This document shows positions 61,338-64,000 of a DNA stretch of 64,000 nucleotides, one piece after another (the first letter of the stretch is position 1; each line of letters starts with the position of its first letter). The stretch spans positions 3,603,288 to 3,667,287 of the forward strand of contig WLWT01000001.1 in NCBI GenBank assembly GCA_012103455.1, read 5' to 3'. A program made the translations under genes and the position numbers. This DNA comes from Gammaproteobacteria bacterium. GTDB lineage: Bacteria; Pseudomonadota; Gammaproteobacteria; HK1. The notes below the pieces were generated by a model. The model was not told the origin of the DNA and made no database searches. It saw only the letters and a program-made list of their open reading frames with translations.

Positions 61338-64000
61338 TTTTTTGCCGAAGTAGAAACTCCGGCAGGATGCGGCTGACATAGGTCACGCGGTGCATGATGC
61401 GCCAGCAAGGCTTGGCTTTATTGATATTACCGGCTGCCTGACGTAACGCCTGCGCATTGGGATCTGCGCTTTCGTCCAGCCAGATCGGGTCAATAACCTG
61501 GGAAAACAAATCGGTAAAGTGCTTGCCTTTCGGCTCCAGATAGAAGCTCATAAAGCGGTAGGCATCCACAGTCCCTGGATTGATCAGGCCTTTACTCAAA
61601 GTACGGCCATCGCTACCCGTATATTGGTACCTTGGCGAGGTGGGTATATCCACGCTCACGTCCAGACCGAAAGAAGAGCTTGATTCCTTGGTTTTGGATT
61701 TGGTCAGGGTAAAACTGGAACCACTGGAAAATAAACTCTTCTGTTCAAAAGCGCCCCCACTTTCTAGGGAATAACTCACGCCTAAAGCACCACCCAAAGA
61801 TAAATCCGTATCATTGGCGTAGGTTTCTTGTTGGGTTTCCGCCACCTCAGTTGATTCAGCATAAAAGCCGCCTTCCACCGTCCAAACGTAGGTATTGATG
61901 AGATTACGTTGGCTACCCATCTGGGAAAAATCGTCTTTCAAGCTTGTGTTATTGTATCCAACCTGGGTTGCAAGCTGGCCGGCAACCTGATTAAACGCAG
62001 AGGTAATTAAGGGTCCTACAGCCGGAAAGAAAGCAGCGGCCTGTATAACCCCGGTTGTAGCCGCTGCTGCCTGGAAATGGGCATTGGTTTTGGATACATC
62101 AAACGAATCTTCGAAATAATGCTTTAACTCGGCTTTTTCCCGCTCAATCTGTTTTTTCAGCTGATAAGCTTCGCGCGGCTTGTAATAGCTGTATTCACCA
62201 TAGGCCCCCTGCGCCTGGGGATAATGGTCATCGGTGGTTCCAGCAAATTTACCGTCCAGCGTCCCCTGTTTGGTATACAGCGGGTTGATGGGAAAGGGAA
62301 TGATGTTGATATCTTCCGGAATATCCGGATTGGGCTGCCAGGAGATATTGACCAGCGCATTGTTATGCGCCAAGCGCAGCAGGTAGATATCTGCCGTTTT
62401 GGATTTAACCAAAGCATAGCCGGTATTGCCCAGTTTGTAGTAGCGCTCACTCCCGGACTTGCCATTATCGTAGCCTGCCAACGCTGCGCTGAATGCGCGG
62501 TCCGTATTGACGGAGACGCCGCGTGCATAGCTTTCGGAGCGATTACCGGAAGTTTGCCAACTCGATTCAGCTGCAAGTTTGGCTGTAGCTTTGAAAGAAA
62601 TACCCAAACCCAAGGGTGCAAGCACTGTCTCAATATCAATGCCTGTATCTGACTCAGCATTTACGGCTACATTCCATCCCGCTTCTTTGGAGGTACTGTA
62701 GTTATAGGCTATTTCTTCGGCCTGATTGAAACTGGTGGCGTTATTCAGTTTATAGGCATAGGTATCCACATCGGCATCCTTGCCAACCGGGAAGTTTTCT
62801 GCGGGCACCGGCGGCGGCCCTTCCAGATAGCCCATCACCTGCGGCGCGAACTGCGCCTGACCATACCATTGGCTCACCAGATTACCTACCTTATAGCCGG
62901 TCATGCGGCGCCACACATTGTCTGTACCAATAAAGGCATAGCAACGCTTCAGAATTCCGTTCAGGGTGCCGTCTGCATTGTTTTGCACATCGCCATATTC
63001 CACTACGGCAGGCCGTGAACTTATGTTGCTATTATAGTCGGTGATCACGCCTGTCAGCGCTGATCTTATCTGCGGAATTTCCGTGGCTACTGGCGCGGTG
63101 GACAATACTTCCTTGAGCTTGGTGTGATTTTCAGCCGTCAAAACAGCCACGGTGGTGCTGGCATCCGGTACCTGATTACCTACCATGGGTGTGTCAAACG
63201 TATAATTGGCCAATAATTGTTCCCACTCACCCTTTAACCGCCCAAAGGCATTATCCGTAATTTGTTCGTTGCTGCGCGGCAGGTTCCAGATGCGAATTTC
63301 TTCCAGGGCGCCCTGGAAATGATTTTGGGAAACATTAGCTGGTTTTTTATAACCACCGATGCTGAATTGGTCGATGCCATCCACAGCCTGGCCTGTGGAG
63401 ATGTTATGCTGAATGAGGGTGCCGTCCACATAGAATTGGAACTGTCCCGGTTGGTTGGTTTGCGGGCTGTCTGTCCATAACCCTCCATCGGCCACGCCAT
63501 GGTTTTCGCCCACATTGTCATACAGGTGCCTGTCCTTGCCTTCAGCCATGCGCCAGTGGGACAACAATCCGGTTTTGTTTTCAGGTTCAGCCAGTTTTTT
63601 TGCCTCGCCGATGGAGAGCGCACGGTTCCAGATACGGACACTGGCAAAAATGCCCCCGAAGTTATTACCCCCCAGGGTAAAATCCTTGTAGGATTCCACA
63701 TGCTGTACGCTATCCCTAGTCGTTGAAGTCCATTCTTTTGGATTTTTATCGTTATCGCCTTTTGTGATCACCAATGTATGATGGTATTCGGGGTTGGGAT
63801 CGGATGATTGATCAGCCATGGCCCCGAACATGTTGGTTTGGATGCTATTATCCATCTGGTCTTGCTTTTCAGCTATGCCCTTGATGATCTGATAGCTGCT
63901 TTTGTCCTGATACCACTTTGTACCTGAACCCTTTTCTCCCCCATCGCCACCTGTCACAGGGTATTCTGCTGTTGTTGGTTGTGTCTGGGGTTTGTTTCTG
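61303..64000 (-). CDS. Large LamG-domain protein, 5' end outside window
   Basis: At least 899 codons, open to the right edge (a GTG at 63957 is an internal possible start). Two concanavalin/LamG-like modules lie near the visible N-terminus: NNFGGIFASVRIWNRALSIG and QFYVDGTLIQHN ... GALEEIRIWNLPRSNEQITD. The remaining ~600 residues are not recognised. They are alanine-, serine- and tyrosine-rich, with beta-type repeats such as SSSSFGLDVSVDIPTSP and a helical region LKKQIEREKAELKHYFED. No signal peptide can be judged. With the S74 fibre gene it probably forms a surface, adhesin or toxin locus. IS630 replaces the native 3' end. Confidence 0.65.
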   Translation of the reverse strand, partial: RNKPQTQPTTAEYPVTGGDGGEKGSGTKWYQDKSSYQIIKGIAEKQDQMDNSIQTNMFGAMADQSSDPNPEYHHTLVITKGDNDKNPKEWTSTTRDSVQHVESYKDFTLGGNNFGGIFASVRIWNRALSIGEAKKLAEPENKTGLLSHWRMAEGKDRHLYDNVGENHGVADGGLWTDSPQTNQPGQFQFYVDGTLIQHNISTGQAVDGIDQFSIGGYKKPANVSQNHFQGALEEIRIWNLPRSNEQITDNAFGRLKGEWEQLLANYTFDTPMVGNQVPDASTTVAVLTAENHTKLKEVLSTAPVATEIPQIRSALTGVITDYNSNISSRPAVVEYGDVQNNADGTLNGILKRCYAFIGTDNVWRRMTGYKVGNLVSQWYGQAQFAPQVMGYLEGPPPVPAENFPVGKDADVDTYAYKLNNATSFNQAEEIAYNYSTSKEAGWNVAVNAESDTGIDIETVLAPLGLGISFKATAKLAAESSWQTSGNRSESYARGVSVNTDRAFSAALAGYDNGKSGSERYYKLGNTGYALVKSKTADIYLLRLAHNNALVNISWQPNPDIPEDINIIPFPINPLYTKQGTLDGKFAGTTDDHYPQAQGAYGEYSYYKPREAYQLKKQIEREKAELKHYFEDSFDVSKTNAHFQAAAATTGVIQAAAFFPAVGPLITSAFNQVAGQLATQVGYNNTSLKDDFSQMGSQRNLINTYVWTVEGGFYAESTEVAETQQETYANDTDLSLGGALGVSYSLESGGAFEQKSLFSSGSSFTLTKSKTKESSSSFGLDVSVDIPTSPRYQYTGSDGRTLSKGLINPGTVDAYRFMSFYLEPKGKHFTDLFSQVIDPIWLDESADPNAQALRQAAGNINKAKPCWRIMHRVTYVSRILPEFLLRQKITRHKLINMLQ

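Overview
The window looks like a chromosome segment of an uncultured, probably gammaproteobacterial organism. The evidence is glutaminyl-tRNA synthetase (glnS), a two-subunit xanthine dehydrogenase with XdhC, membrane urate oxidase PuuD, PhnY/PhnA phosphonate genes, P2-type baseplate genes and integron parts. No rRNA or tRNA gene was found, so the taxonomy is inference. Codon-rich, GC-rich metabolic genes alternate with AT-richer mobile or cassette DNA. Pseudogenes are very common, as expected of a genome with relaxed selection or recent IS expansion.

Layout. 1-20429: catabolic genes. A lipoprotein peptidase is cut by the left edge. A near-complete guanine-to-allantoin set follows (hiuH, xdhA, xdhB, xdhC, puuD, uraD, guaD), then a divergent glnS, diaminopropionate ammonia-lyase (reverse), phosphonoacetate hydrolase and phosphonoacetaldehyde dehydrogenase, a PhnB-like protein, an N-formylglutamate amidohydrolase and a frameshifted copper amine oxidase. 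20615-31694: a mobile-element thicket with an ISL3 relic, two nested IS4-type elements, two decayed group II introns, IS5 and IS630 elements, and toxin-antitoxin (TA) pairs. 31710-35380: an integron relic, with an integrase stub, an attI-like region and four cassettes separated by attC-like sites (hicAB, an interrupted unknown gene, vapC with partner, higBA). 35664-49559: a second catabolic block with an AMDase/maleate-isomerase-like enzyme, a decayed hydroxyacid dehydrogenase, an isopropylmalate/tartrate dehydrogenase, a DehI-like protein, an aminotransferase, an operon of hydantoinase A, hydantoinase B, EcsC and a GT41 glycosyltransferase, a frameshifted LarA-like gene and DoxX. 49627-51785: a second integron relic in mirror image, with an integrase pseudogene and vapBC and zinc-protein cassettes. 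51786-54465: gene debris (truncated Gfo/Idh, an MttB-epimerase chimera, a DUF499 defence ATPase relic, hicBA). 54604-57650: a P2-like baseplate module on the minus strand with gpV, PAAR, gp25, gpJ and a gpI stub. 57631-64000: ISAs1 and IS630 elements around a fibre-like S74 protein and a very large LamG-type protein that runs off the right edge.

Two features tie the window together. First, a ~139-bp MITE-like repeat (ends GGGCRCCTCTAAAAAT, 4-bp target duplications where visible) is present about ten times. It interrupts genes, and it also supplies the apparent Shine-Dalgarno of uraD and the stop codon of doxX. Second, long G/C homopolymers sit inside coding genes: C12 in xdhA, G14 in the GT41 gene, and a C7 run at the amine-oxidase frameshift. 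These are candidate phase-variation sites. The metabolic genes together describe scavenging of nitrogen- and phosphorus-rich organics (purines, phosphonates, amines, formylated and cyclic amides).
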